A DNA stretch of 56,825 bases from Thermoflexales bacterium (GCA_016931085.1 JAFGFO010000001.1:1-56825); one strand, 5' to 3'; counted from the stretch's first letter, positions 1 through 8,142 are shown. Notes: generated from the letters alone by a model not told the origin. A program made the numbers and translations.

Positions 1-66
1 TCTCCCCGAAGGGGAGAGGGAGCCGGCCCCCTCCCCCTTGTAGGGGGAGGGCTGGGGTGAGGGTGT
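1..66. repeat. GC-rich hairpin repeats at window edge
   Basis: Two short perfect hairpins follow each other here: TCTCCCC-GAA-GGGGAGA, then CTCCCCC-TTGTA-GGGGGAG. The second recalls the hairpin at 12858-12895 (CCCTCCC ... GGGAGGG), so this is probably a copy of a dispersed GC-rich palindrome downstream of glmS. It could also end glmS transcription, although no T-run is evident. No gene is visible in bases 1-130. Confidence 0.5.
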
Positions 67-130
67 AAGCAACTTTTGCGGTACTGCCTTTATTCTTTAT
101 GTACAACAGCGAGTTGGAAAAAGCAGCCCC

Positions 131-2035
131 CTACTCCACCGTCACGCTTTTGGCCAGGTTGCGCGGCTGGTCGACGTCGCAGCCGCGCCGCACGGCCAGG
201 TGATAGGCCAGCATCTGCAGCGGCAGAACGGCCAGGGCAGGCGTGAGCAGCTCCGAGATGGGCGGGATGTAGAGCACGAAATCGGCCTTCTGCTGTACAA
301 GCTCGTCGCCCTCGGTCGCCACGGCAATGACGATCCCCCCGCGCGCCTTGACCTGCTCGATCTGGCTGATCATTTTGTCGTATACCTTGTCCCGCACGGC
401 CACCGTCACGACCGGCATCCGCTCGTCAATCAGCGCGATGGGACCGTGCTTCATCTCGCCGGCCGGATAGCCTTCGGCGTGGATGTAGCTGATCTCCTTC
501 AGCTTGAGCGCGCCCTCCAAGGCGATCGGGTAGTTGATGCCGCGCCCCAGGTACAAGAAATGCTCGCGGTCGTGAAAGCGATTGGCCAGGTCCTCGTAAA
601 TCGTCGGCGGGACTTTGATATAGGCGCCGCCGGCGACCTGGAAACGCTGCTGACCCTGCTCGAGCACCTGCCCCATCAAGTCAGGCAGCCGGCTAAGCTC
701 GCTCACCAGGCTGCGCGCCTCCTGAGCGCTCAACGTGCCGCGCAGTTGCCCCAGGTAACACCCCAGCAAATACTGGTCCGCGATTGAGGCCGTAAAGGCC
801 TTGGTCGAAGCCACCCCGATTTCCGGCCCAGCTTGCATCAGTATCGCCCCATCCGCCAGGCGGTGCGCCTGCGATCCAATCACATTCACGATGCTCCAAA
901 GCATTGCTCCCTTCTCACGCGCCTTTTCCATACTGACCAGGGTATCCACCGTCTCGCCCGATTGGGTGATGGACAACACCGCCGTGTGGCTGTCGATGAT
1001 CGAATCGCGGTAGCGAAACTCGCTGCCGTATTCGACTTCGACCGGCAGGCGAGCCAATTGCTCGATTATAAACCTGCCGACCAAGGCGGCGTAGTAAGAC
1101 GTGCCGCAGGCGACAATAAACAACTTGTCGATCCGCCGCGCTTGCTCGGCCGTCAAGCGCATATCGTCCAACACCACCCGCCCATGCTCAAAATCTACTC
1201 GGCCCCGGATGGTGTCGATCGTCGAACGCGCTTGCTCAAAGATCTCTTTCTGCATAAAGTGGCGGTACTCGCCCTTGGCAGCCGCGATGGGGTCGTAGGG
1301 GATGGTATGGACCGGCAGCTCGAGCCGCTCGCCGGTGTCCAGCGAGCTGATCTTGACGCCGTCGCGCATCACCACGGCCATCTGGCGACTTTCCAAAAAG
1401 ATCATCCGGCGGGTGTGCTCCAGGATAGCCGGCATGTCGGAAGCGACGAACATTTCCTGGCAGCCATTGCTGCCCAAGCCGATCGTCACCCCGCCGGCAT
1501 TGCCGATGCGAGCGCAGACCAGGCGGTCCGGCTCGAGCCGGCTCATCAACACGATGCCGTGCGCGCCCTTGAGCTGCACCAGCGCCCGCCGCGCCGCGTC
1601 TTCAAGCGTCGCCCCCTCCTTGACGTACTCTTCGACCAGGTGCACGATGACCTCGGTATCTGTTTCCGACACAAAGGTGTGGCCGGCCGCTTTGAGCTGC
1701 TCGCGAAGCTGGTGAAAATTTTCGACAATGCCGTTGTGAATCACGACCAGGTTGCCAGTGCAATCGGTGTGGGGATGCGCGTTGGTCTCGCTCGGCTGTC
1801 CGTGGGTCGCCCAACGGGTGTGACCGATACCGATGTTGCCTTGCAGCGGCTGAGCCTGCAAGGCAACTGCCAGGTTGGAAAGCTTGCCAACATTGCGCCG
1901 CACGCCAAGCGTGCCGCCCGTTTCGACGACGGCGATGCCGGCGCTGTCATAACCGCGATATTCCAGGCGACGCAAGCCCTCAAGAATGAGTGCCGTCGCG
2001 TCTCGATGCCCTACGTAACCGACGATTCCACACAT
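131..2035 (-). CDS. glmS: Glutamine--fructose-6-phosphate aminotransferase (isomerizing) GlmS
   Basis: This enzyme makes glucosamine-6-phosphate from fructose-6-phosphate and glutamine, the first step toward UDP-GlcNAc for peptidoglycan. The 634-residue product is near the family length (about 610). It starts MCGIVGYVG, so Cys2 would be the N-terminal nucleophile of the class II glutamine amidotransferase domain after Met removal. Two SIS sugar-isomerase domains follow (roughly 300-440 and 470-620), and the C-terminus DQPRNLAKSVTVE is the classic GlmS ending. The ATG at 2035 is preceded by a strong AGGAGG ribosome site. The gene has its own promoter and a ribozyme in its leader, so it is controlled apart from the flavodoxin gene upstream. 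Recognition is secure. Confidence 0.97.
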   Translation of the reverse strand: MCGIVGYVGHRDATALILEGLRRLEYRGYDSAGIAVVETGGTLGVRRNVGKLSNLAVALQAQPLQGNIGIGHTRWATHGQPSETNAHPHTDCTGNLVVIHNGIVENFHQLREQLKAAGHTFVSETDTEVIVHLVEEYVKEGATLEDAARRALVQLKGAHGIVLMSRLEPDRLVCARIGNAGGVTIGLGSNGCQEMFVASDMPAILEHTRRMIFLESRQMAVVMRDGVKISSLDTGERLELPVHTIPYDPIAAAKGEYRHFMQKEIFEQARSTIDTIRGRVDFEHGRVVLDDMRLTAEQARRIDKLFIVACGTSYYAALVGRFIIEQLARLPVEVEYGSEFRYRDSIIDSHTAVLSITQSGETVDTLVSMEKAREKGAMLWSIVNVIGSQAHRLADGAILMQAGPEIGVASTKAFTASIADQYLLGCYLGQLRGTLSAQEARSLVSELSRLPDLMGQVLEQGQQRFQVAGGAYIKVPPTIYEDLANRFHDREHFLYLGRGINYPIALEGALKLKEISYIHAEGYPAGEMKHGPIALIDERMPVVTVAVRDKVYDKMISQIEQVKARGGIVIAVATEGDELVQQKADFVLYIPPISELLTPALAVLPLQMLAYHLAVRRGCDVDQPRNLAKSVTVE

Positions 2036-2305
2036 AGTAACCTCCTAACTTGTTATCCGCGAATCTGCGCGAATCTACACGAACGAGAATTTTTTGCCAC
2101 AGCCTGCCATGCCTGTACTCCCTTCGGTCGCCACGAAGCGAGACTGGCGGGCTGTGGCTATTTTCGGAACATCTGTTAAATAAACGAAGACACGGCAGGC
2201 GTGTCCTCAAATATAAAAGAACATAGTTGCCTCCCTCTATATGGTTTCACACACCACAGTCAAGTCACAGGCGAAAACCGTCCATACCCTGTGGGCTGTA
2301 GTGAC
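2036..2305 (-). other. glmS mRNA leader between ribozyme and start codon
   Basis: About 270 bases separate the ribozyme core from the glmS start. They hold the ribosome site next to 2035, a CGCGAATCT/CGCGAATCTACACGAA repeat near 2055-2085 of a kind scattered through this window, and an imperfect hairpin around 2100-2160 (CCACAGCC ... GGCTGTGG). No convincing ORF is present. Confidence 0.4.
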
Positions 2306-2526
2306 CAATGCGGGGTGTTTTGTCCGGCGCCTTAGCTGCGCCGTTTTGTCACACCGCTTGCTAGAGGGAAAACTCGGGACCTGGTAGCCCCGGGAGGCAT
2401 CCGCTGATCTGTTCGATTTTCCCCTGCCAGGCTTCCGAAGAGCCGGGCCGGGTTAATCTCGCCTCGCGGCGAGAGACCTCCGCCTCGTTACCCTTGCTGC
2501 CTGGAGACAGCAAGGGTCCATACGCT
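2306..2526 (-). ncRNA. glmS ribozyme (GlcN6P-activated self-cleaving leader)
   Basis: Read on the minus strand, this leader matches the glmS ribozyme core. The predicted cleavage site is A2526|G2525 in AGCGTATGGAC. It is followed by P2 (CCCTTGCTG/CAGCAAGGG, 2491-2516), the junction GTAACGAGG, and P3 (CGGAGG at 2477-2482 pairing with GCCTCC at 2393-2398). The diagnostic string GCGGATGCCTCCCGG lies at 2390-2404. P4 is GCGGTGTG/CACCCCGC (2350-2357/2310-2317), with the purine-rich internal loop ACAAAAC and an inner GGCGC/GCGCC helix. In known members, glucosamine-6-phosphate acts as the cofactor for cleavage, which destabilises glmS mRNA. About 55 nt are inserted between the 5' strand of P3 and the ATCGA segment and form their own hairpins. 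P2.2 pairing looks weak. The assignment is from memory of the consensus. Confidence 0.85.
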
Positions 2527-2563
2527 TTCGCTTCCCATTATTCAATTGTGTCAAACAGGAGTC

Positions 2564-2591
2564 AGTATAATACAAACTCGGCAAAAGTCAA
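2564..2591 (-). promoter_or_regulatory. glmS sigma-70 promoter
   Basis: On the minus strand TTGACT (2586-2591) lies 16 bp from TATACT (2564-2569). Transcription would begin near 2557, about 30 nt before the predicted ribozyme cleavage site, which suits a glmS leader. It sits just past the hairpin that ends the flavodoxin gene. Confidence 0.65.
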
Positions 2592-2602
2592 AGGGGTACC
2601 GC

Positions 2603-2629
2603 ACGCCGTTCGGCTTTGCCGAACGGCGT
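2603..2629 (-). terminator. Hairpin terminator after flavodoxin gene
   Basis: A perfect 12-bp stem with a 3-nt loop (ACGCCGTTCGGC / GCCGAACGGCGT) begins directly after the flavodoxin stop codon. No clean T-run follows (CTTTGACTTTT comes about 13 nt later), so it may act as a weak or factor-assisted terminator, or as an mRNA 3'-end stabiliser. Confidence 0.55.
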
Positions 2630-3178
2630 TCACTCCTGGCGTTGGTCGATGGGACCTGGGTAAAGCTCTTTGCGGCCATCGGCGTACACGGCGACCCACT
2701 GCGACAAGCGCTTGCCCAGGCGCCGGCAAGCGGCTATTTCCGCCTCTGCCCTGGGCTCTCGAGCCGTGACAGCGCCATAGTGAAGCGTGAACTTGTCGGC
2801 AACGTAATCGGTGACGCCGAACACGAGAAAGCCAAAGTTCATTAGCATGATCAGCAGCGACAGGCACGTCATTTCCGTTCCACCGCCCCAGCCTCCCGAC
2901 GACGAGAAAGCGCAGGCGATCTTGCCGTCTACATGCCCCCACGTGCCATCCACAATCCCATCCCAAAAGCGCTTCATCCGCCAAGAGATGGTGCCCAGGC
3001 AAGTAGGGCTGCCGACCGCCATGCCGTCGCACCAAAAGACGTCATCCCTCGTCGCCTCTTCCGCCGAGCGCAGACGCACCTGTATGCCCGGCACTTGCTC
3101 TGCCCCCTGGACCACGTACTGCGCCATTTTCCGGGTGTTGCCGGTTTCGCTGTCGTACAAAACCAGGACGTTTCCCAT
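2630..3178 (-). CDS. Flavodoxin / WrbA-like flavoprotein
   Basis: This 182-residue protein has the flavodoxin fold. MGNVLVLYDSETGNTRKMA carries the N-terminal FMN phosphate-binding loop (S/T-x-T-G-x-T type, SETGNT). GSPTCLGTISWRMKRF and SSSGGWGGGTEM match the aromatic-flanked flavin-binding loops of WrbA/flavodoxin-family quinone reductases. It is probably a soluble cytoplasmic electron carrier or NAD(P)H:quinone oxidoreductase; the sequence does not settle which. The ATG is preceded by AGGAGG, and its start lies 9 bp from the end of the DUF512 gene, so the two are probably co-transcribed. A strong hairpin follows the stop codon. Confidence 0.8.
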   Translation of the reverse strand: MGNVLVLYDSETGNTRKMAQYVVQGAEQVPGIQVRLRSAEEATRDDVFWCDGMAVGSPTCLGTISWRMKRFWDGIVDGTWGHVDGKIACAFSSSGGWGGGTEMTCLSLLIMLMNFGFLVFGVTDYVADKFTLHYGAVTAREPRAEAEIAACRRLGKRLSQWVAVYADGRKELYPGPIDQRQE

Positions 3179-3187
3179 ATTCGCCTC

Positions 3188-4525
3188 CTATTCCGAAAAT
3201 AACCGCGTCTTCACCACATCCCCCATCGTCTCCGCCAGCACTACCGGCCGGCCCAAGGCCTGCTCGACGTCGGCCGGGAAGCGATCGTCCAAGCTGGCAC
3301 CGCTGGGATGGCCAAACATCACGCGCGGCAGGAATAACATGCAGCCCAATTCCCGCCCGCGCAGTTGCTCGATCACGTCACCGGCTGTGAGCAAACCGGC
3401 CACCGTCACCGTCTCGCCAAAATGACGGTTGACAATCGGAATAAGCTCTATCTGCACGCCGGTCAAGGCACCGAATTCCTCGGCAGACTTGTGCAGCGTG
3501 GGCGCGAACAAGACGCCGGTCACCAAAGAGAGTTTCAGGTTTCGAGTTTCAGGTTTCAAGTTTCGAGCTTTGAGTCTCGAGACTAGAGAGCCGAAACGTG
3601 TCAAAAAGCGTCGCACCAGCCCCAGGCCGTTTTCTTGCAATTGCAGGCCGTCGTAGTGAGCGCGGGCGGGGACGCGCCGGCCGAGGGCCAGGTACCACTC
3701 GTCGGTGGCGTAGACGAAACGCACGCCCGTAACCGGCTTGAATTCTTTCTGCCAGGCGTGGACGGCCTCGAGCACGGCCCTCATCTCGGCGGCCGTGTTG
3801 GGCCGTTGTCCAGATCTATGGTAACGCGTGATGCCCACCGGCACGACGCTGACCGAGCGCACGCCAGGGTAAAGCCTGGCCAGGTCGAACACGCTGCGCT
3901 TCAAGGTCTCTCCGTCGTTCAGGCCAGGCGTGACGACGATCTGCGCGTGCACCTCGATAGCGTGGCCGGCCAGCCAGCCCAGTTGCTCCAGCACGTCCGG
4001 CGCGTTGGGGTTGCCCAAAACCTTGCGGCGCACATCCAGCGGCGTGGCATGGACGCTGACGTACAGCGGGGAAAGGCACTGCCGCGCGATGCGCTCCCAG
4101 TCAGTCTCACCCAGATTGGTCAGCGTCACGTAATGGCCAAACAGAAAGCTGTAGCGATAATCGTCATCCTTGACGTACAACGAGCGGCGCATGCGAGGCG
4201 CCATTTGCCGCACGAAGCACGCCGGGCATCGGTTGTTGCAACGCCGGATGGCGACGTCAAAGGTGGGGTGGGCAAATTCCAGTCCCAGGGATTGATCGTA
4301 ACGGCGCTCTGCGCGCAGCACGAGCTCGTCACGCCGGCGGCGGAGGCGCAGCTCGACGTCGTCTTCGGCCGCGTAAAACTGCACGTCGATCACGTCCTGC
4401 ACGGGATGATCGTTGACGGCCAGCAGCTCGTCGCCCGGGCGCACGCCCAACTCGTCTGCCAGGCTGCCCGGCTCGACGGCCGTCACAAAAGCGCCAGCCC
4501 GGCCTGGAGCAAGTTCCGGGCTCAC
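3188..4525 (-). CDS. DUF512 family protein (PDZ plus radical-SAM-like [FeS] oxidoreductase)
   Basis: The 445-residue product has an N-terminal PDZ-like domain (about 1-70, AVEPGSLADELGVRPGDELLAVN). A radical-SAM-type cysteine cluster follows, C-N-N-R-C-P-A-C near residue 94, then the conserved run YRYSFLFGHYVTLTNL typical of DUF512 proteins. The function of the family is not established; members commonly sit near der/plsY-type lipid or ribosome-assembly genes. The start is GTG at 4525, and GTGA overlaps the stop of plsC, indicating translational coupling. Residues about 312-331 (LKARNLKPETRNLK) are encoded by a run of 7-bp repeats at 3532-3590 that has expanded or inserted in frame. Confidence 0.82.
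   Translation of the reverse strand: MSPELAPGRAGAFVTAVEPGSLADELGVRPGDELLAVNDHPVQDVIDVQFYAAEDDVELRLRRRRDELVLRAERRYDQSLGLEFAHPTFDVAIRRCNNRCPACFVRQMAPRMRRSLYVKDDDYRYSFLFGHYVTLTNLGETDWERIARQCLSPLYVSVHATPLDVRRKVLGNPNAPDVLEQLGWLAGHAIEVHAQIVVTPGLNDGETLKRSVFDLARLYPGVRSVSVVPVGITRYHRSGQRPNTAAEMRAVLEAVHAWQKEFKPVTGVRFVYATDEWYLALGRRVPARAHYDGLQLQENGLGLVRRFLTRFGSLVSRLKARNLKPETRNLKLSLVTGVLFAPTLHKSAEEFGALTGVQIELIPIVNRHFGETVTVAGLLTAGDVIEQLRGRELGCMLFLPRVMFGHPSGASLDDRFPADVEQALGRPVVLAETMGDVVKTRLFSE
3532..3590. repeat. Heptameric tandem repeat (TTTCAGG/TTTCGAG/TTTCAAG) inside DUF512 gene
   Basis: About seven degenerate 7-bp units run in register: TTTCAGG, TTTCGAG, TTTCAGG, TTTCAAG, TTTCGAG, CTTTGAG, TCTCGAG. The tract lies within the coding region and keeps the frame open, producing an RNLKPETRNLK-type segment. 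The same unit occurs at 5181-5212, 20461-20507 and 21083-21102. Confidence 0.8.
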
Positions 4526-5175
4526 GTGTATACTCCTCGCATCTCGGGCGGCAGCAGCGCCGCGATTTGACGCATGGCGTGGTCCGTTATCGCGTCTAGC
4601 GCCTTGCCGCGCGCGCGCGAGTTCTCCTGTCCGATGTAAAATGGCTGGCCCACGACCAGCTTGACCGGCGTGCGCCGGAGGCGGCGGACGTTGTGCTTGA
4701 AGCGATCCGTGCCGCTAAAGGCCAAGGGGACGATCGGAGCGCCGGAGCGCGTGGCGATGAAGGCCAGGCCATTGAGACCACGCTGCAACTGCCCTGACTC
4801 GCTGCGCGTGCCCTCGGGCGACAGCCACAAAGCCAGACCGGCTCCTAGAACGCGCAGCGAGCTTTCGAGCGCCTGGCGATCCACCTCGCCGCGCCGCACC
4901 GGGAAGGCATCAAAAATGCGCGCCAGCAACCCCATCACCTTGTGGTCCAAGTTCTCGACCTTGGACATGGCCACAACCGGGCGGGGCAGAAGACCAACGA
5001 CCAGGACCGGGTCGAGAAAGCTGATGTGATTGCTGATCAGGAGGACAGGCCCGGTGGCAGGGAAGTTTTCAACGCCGGTAATTTTGAGATCCAACAAGAT
5101 CCAGACCACGATGCGCAGCAACACGGTCAAAAAGCGGCGGAGGAAGCTGGGACGGTAGTGTGTGTAATCGCGCAT
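4522..5175 (-). CDS. plsC: 1-acyl-sn-glycerol-3-phosphate acyltransferase (PlsC family)
   Basis: This 217-residue LPLAT-family enzyme would transfer an acyl group to lysophosphatidate, making phosphatidic acid at the inner membrane face. It shows the HX4D catalytic motif (NHISFLDPV, near residue 50), the FPVRRGEVDR block, the EGTRSESG motif and VPLAF, in the usual order. A hydrophobic N-terminal helix (FLTVLLRIVVWILLDL) would hold it to the membrane. The gene overlaps the DUF512 start by GTGA and follows a second acyltransferase. Its start codon directly abuts a 7-bp repeat tract, with no visible ribosome site, so it may depend on coupling to the upstream gene. Confidence 0.88.
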   Translation of the reverse strand: MRDYTHYRPSFLRRFLTVLLRIVVWILLDLKITGVENFPATGPVLLISNHISFLDPVLVVGLLPRPVVAMSKVENLDHKVMGLLARIFDAFPVRRGEVDRQALESSLRVLGAGLALWLSPEGTRSESGQLQRGLNGLAFIATRSGAPIVPLAFSGTDRFKHNVRRLRRTPVKLVVGQPFYIGQENSRARGKALDAITDHAMRQIAALLPPEMRGVYT

Positions 5176-5180
5176 AGAGA

Positions 5181-5212
5181 GTTTCAGGTTTAAGGTTTCA
5201 GGTTGAAGGTTC
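5181..5212. repeat. Heptameric repeat between the two acyltransferase genes
   Basis: Units TTTCAGG, TTTAAGG, TTTCAGG and TTGAAGG fill the junction. On the minus strand the repeat supplies the last codons and the TGA stop of the upstream acyltransferase (ends ...EPST) and most of the leader of the downstream plsC. Confidence 0.75.
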
Positions 5213-5857
5213 CGCCCAATAGCCGCGATACTCGGGCGGCAGCAGTTGCGCGATGTGCGTCATGATGCTCCTGTGGGCTACCTCCAGCGCCTCGCGCCGC
5301 GTAGCGCCGGGGTTCTCCGGCAGGTGAAACGGCGTTCCAACGACCATCGTGATCTCGGGGCGCGCGCGCTTGCCCCACGCGTTGTAAGCGTGCTGCGTGC
5401 CAGTAAGACCGACCGGCACGAGCGGCGCGCCACTTTTGAGCGCCAGGTAGGCAGCGCCTTCGCGCCCTTTTTCCAGTTGGCCACTGGGACTTTGGCGCGC
5501 TTCGGGGGCCAACGCCAACAGCCTGCCCTGCTCCAAGACACTCAGCGCGGCGCGGATTACCTGGCGATCATAGCGGTCGCGATGAACGGGAATAGCGCCA
5601 TAGGCTCGCAGCACCGCTCCCGTGACAGGCACGCTCATCAAGTCGCTTAGAGCGATCCCTTCTGGTAGACGTGGGGAAAAAGCAATCAGCAGCACCGGGT
5701 CCAGGTGCGCCAGGTGATTAAAGACGATGAGCGCCGCCCCTTGAGAGGGAATATTGTGGAGGCCCTCAACACGCGAACGTGTTGCTACGCGCAGCAATCC
5801 GCGCGCCAACGCCTGGACAAAACGGCGAAAGATGTGTCGTGTCGCTGTCGGTTTCAT
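5198..5857 (-). CDS. Second PlsC-like lysophospholipid acyltransferase
   Basis: This 219-residue paralogue-like acyltransferase lies directly upstream of plsC. It has the HX4D motif (NHLAHLDPVLL), an IPVHRDRYDR block, an APEARQSPSG segment in place of EGTRS, and a LVPVGLTGT block. The EGTR-type motif is therefore altered to PEAR, which may change acceptor or acyl preference. It is probably a membrane-associated enzyme of phospholipid or other acyl-lipid synthesis. The reading frame ends inside the 7-bp repeat tract. Upstream is a 104-bp gap with two repeats before cmk. Confidence 0.82.
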   Translation of the reverse strand: MKPTATRHIFRRFVQALARGLLRVATRSRVEGLHNIPSQGAALIVFNHLAHLDPVLLIAFSPRLPEGIALSDLMSVPVTGAVLRAYGAIPVHRDRYDRQVIRAALSVLEQGRLLALAPEARQSPSGQLEKGREGAAYLALKSGAPLVPVGLTGTQHAYNAWGKRARPEITMVVGTPFHLPENPGATRREALEVAHRSIMTHIAQLLPPEYRGYWAEPST

Positions 5858-5888
5858 AAACTAGGCCCTACGAGACAATATTTTTTGA

Positions 5889-5932
5889 GTAGTTTTCATG
5901 AACATACGTTCTGCACCCAGCATGAAAATTTT
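5889..5932. repeat. 44-bp dispersed repeat, copy 1
   Basis: The stretch GTAG-T-TTTCATGAACA..CGTTCT.CACC ending ATGAAAATTTT recurs at 53660-53704 with about ten differences. TTTTCAT and ATGAAAA could pair as terminal inverted arms in this copy. A CACCGCAAAGGCGCAAAGG simple repeat lies immediately next to it. Confidence 0.6.
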
Positions 5933-5961
5933 CACCGCAAAGGCGCAAAGGACGCCAAGTT

Positions 5962-6720
5962 TTAAGCTTTCGCTTCGAAAGCCGTCTTCTTTGCGCCCGC
6001 CAATCCCTGCCGCATGCAGAGAGGATTGGATGCGTCTTGGTTATTTTCGTAGACCAGGCGCAAAATCTCGCTCAGCACCTGGTCGATGTCCAGCGTCGTG
6101 CTATCCAGGATGACGGCATCGTCGGCCGGGCGCAGGGGAGCGCTGGCGCGTTGGCTGTCGATCTGGTCACGTCGTTTCATGGCCCGGAGCACTTGTGTGT
6201 AGACGGCCGGCACGCCGCGCGCCTGGCTTTCACGTGTGCGGCGTGCAGCCCGCTCTTCGACCGAGGCATCCAGGTAGATCTTGAGCTTGGCCTCGGGCAG
6301 CACGACTGTGCCGATGTCGCGCCCCACCATGACCATACGGCCGGCCAGGCCAATCCGCCGCTGCTGCTGGGTGAGGGCACGCCGCACACCAGGGTAAGCG
6401 CTGACCGGCGACACAGCCCGCTCCACCTCGGGCGTACGAATCACCCAGGTCACGTCCTGGCCATCGGCCAGCACGGTGTACTGGCGGCCGTCCGAGACAG
6501 TCGGCGCGCTGACCTCGATCTGGATCGTCTCCGCCAGGGCCGTGACGGCCGGCTCATCCTCAATGGGTACGCCGCGCTGCAGCGCCGCCAAGGTCACAAC
6601 CCGGTACATCACGCCGGTGTCAAAGTACACGTAGCCCAATCTCTGGGCCAACAACTGGCCCACAGTGCTCTTGCCGGCGCTGGCTGGCCCATCTATAGCA
6701 ATGACCTGCGGGATTCCCAT
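5962..6720 (-). CDS. cmk: Cytidylate kinase
   Basis: This enzyme phosphorylates CMP/dCMP with ATP, feeding CDP-lipid and nucleotide pools. The 252-residue product begins MGIPQVIAIDGPASAGKSTVG, with the P-loop at about residues 10-18. It is followed by YFDTGVMYR (substrate-binding region), MVGRDIGTVVLPEA and YLDASVEERAARR (lid arginines), all standard for Cmk. The last about 25 residues are an unremarkable extension. Placement beside plsC-type genes is common. The start codon follows an AT-rich 7-bp repeat (6721-6747) and has no clear ribosome site. Confidence 0.95.
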   Translation of the reverse strand: MGIPQVIAIDGPASAGKSTVGQLLAQRLGYVYFDTGVMYRVVTLAALQRGVPIEDEPAVTALAETIQIEVSAPTVSDGRQYTVLADGQDVTWVIRTPEVERAVSPVSAYPGVRRALTQQQRRIGLAGRMVMVGRDIGTVVLPEAKLKIYLDASVEERAARRTRESQARGVPAVYTQVLRAMKRRDQIDSQRASAPLRPADDAVILDSTTLDIDQVLSEILRLVYENNQDASNPLCMRQGLAGAKKTAFEAKA

Positions 6721-6747
6721 AAATTAACAATTAATAATTAACAATCA
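6721..6747. repeat. AT-rich heptameric repeat (TTGTTAA/TTATTAA)
   Basis: On the minus strand the units TTGTTAA, TTATTAA and TTGTTAA run between the rarA stop and the cmk start. Five perfect-period units of the same family occur at 45411-45445. Confidence 0.7.
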
Positions 6748-8142
6748 AATTCCTCGTTTCATGGCCTGTTCCTGCTCGTGGGTCAGGCGCGGGCCTTCCT
6801 GCGAGCTGATGCCCAAGGCATCCAACTGGGCCTGCCGCCAGCGCTCGATCCGCTCGACGACTTGCGCCTCGTAACCCTGGAGGCTAGGGCGATAAAAGCG
6901 CGTGCCCCTGATCGCCTCGGGCAGGTAATTCTGAGGGATAAAATGCGCCTCAAATTCGTGCGGGTACTGGTAGCCTTGCCCGTGTCCCAAGGCCGCGCCG
7001 TCGCGGCTGGCGTCTTGCAAGTGTTGGGGGACCTGCACCTTGCCCTCGTCCTGCACCAGCTTGAGCGCGCTAAAATAGGCCCCGGCGCTGTTGCTCTTGG
7101 GGGCGGTCGCCAGGTAGAGCGTAGCCTCGACGAGGGGGTACACGCCTTCCGGCAGGCCAATCCGCTCGAAGGCATCGGCAGCGGCGGTGGCCACCACCAG
7201 TCCCATCGGCTCGGCCAGGCCGATGTCTTCGCCGGCCAGGATGATCAAGCGACGCAGGATAAAGCGCGGGTCCTCGCCGGCGTACATCATCTTGGCTAGC
7301 CAATACAGCGCGGCGTCCGGGTCGCTGCCGCGCACCGATTTGATGAAAGCGCTGATCGTGTCATAGTGCGCGTCGCCGTCCTTGTCGTACAGAATGGCCC
7401 GGCGTTGGATGCTGTCTTCGGCCACCTGCAGCGTCACGTGGACCTGCTTATCGGCCTTGCTGGCTGGGGTGGTGATGACGGCCAGCTCGAGCGCATTGAG
7501 CGCCGTGCGGGCGTCGCCGCCAGCCACCTTGACGATGTGCGCCAGCGCGCTGGCGTCGACCACAGCCGGCACGCGTCCCAGGCCGCGTTCGGGATCGGCC
7601 AGCGCTCGACGCAGGATCTCGGTCACCTGCTCGTCGTCGAGCTGGCGCAATTGGAACACGCGGCTGCGGCTGACGAGGGGGGGATTGACCCCGAAGTAGG
7701 GGTTCTCGGTTGTAGCGCCGATGAGGATGATCGTGCCGTCTTCGACATGCGGCAGCAGTGCGTCCTGTTGGGCCTTGTTAAAGCGATGGATCTCGTCCAC
7801 CATCAAGATCGTGCGTTGGCCGTAGAGCTTGAAGCGTTCCTTGGCGTCGGTCACCACCCGGCGGATATCGGCCACGCCGGCCATGACGGCGTTGATCGTC
7901 TCGAAGGTGCTTTGGGTGTGATTGGCGATGATGGAAGCGATCGTCGTCTTGCCCGTGCCGGGCGGGCCCCACAGGATAATGGACGACAATTGGTCGGCTT
8001 CGATGGCGCGGCGCAGCAGCTTGCCGGGGCCAATGATGTCTTCTTGTCCCACGAACTCGTCGAGCCGGCGTGGGCGTATGCGCGCCGCCAGCGGCTGGCG
8101 CCTGTGGCTTTCTTCTTGCCGGGCGTGGTCAAACAGATCCAT
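6745..8142 (-). CDS. rarA: Replication-associated recombination protein A (RarA/MgsA)
   Basis: This is a clamp-loader-like AAA+ ATPase acting at stalled replication forks. The 465-residue product contains [22 protein letters not shown], Walker [10 protein letters not shown] (about 60-68), Walker [15 protein letters not shown], sensor-1 [13 protein letters not shown] and arginine-rich RSRVFQL. It continues through the conserved [22 protein letters not shown] segment to the tetramerisation domain with [11 protein letters not shown]. The length matches the family. A sigma-70 promoter lies at 8194-8222 with a small palindrome in the leader. The frame runs almost to cmk. Confidence 0.95.
   Translation of the reverse strand: MDLFDHARQEESHRRQPLAARIRPRRLDEFVGQEDIIGPGKLLRRAIEADQLSSIILWGPPGTGKTTIASIIANHTQSTFETINAVMAGVADIRRVVTDAKERFKLYGQRTILMVDEIHRFNKAQQDALLPHVEDGTIILIGATTENPYFGVNPPLVSRSRVFQLRQLDDEQVTEILRRALADPERGLGRVPAVVDASALAHIVKVAGGDARTALNALELAVITTPASKADKQVHVTLQVAEDSIQRRAILYDKDGDAHYDTISAFIKSVRGSDPDAALYWLAKMMYAGEDPRFILRRLIILAGEDIGLAEPMGLVVATAAADAFERIGLPEGVYPLVEATLYLATAPKSNSAGAYFSALKLVQDEGKVQVPQHLQDASRDGAALGHGQGYQYPHEFEAHFIPQNYLPEAIRGTRFYRPSLQGYEAQVVERIERWRQAQLDALGISSQEGPRLTHEQEQAMKRGI

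Noticed and set aside
833..2179. Long plus-strand open frame opposite glmS
   Set aside because: It mirrors glmS codons, has no family resemblance and no ribosome site; GC-rich third positions create such shadows.
2240..2560. Structured RNA first considered as RNase P, 6S, SRP or cobalamin riboswitch
   Set aside because: None of their conserved strings are present; the minus-strand GCGGATGCCTCCCGG core, P2 and P4 fit the glmS ribozyme and its position before glmS.
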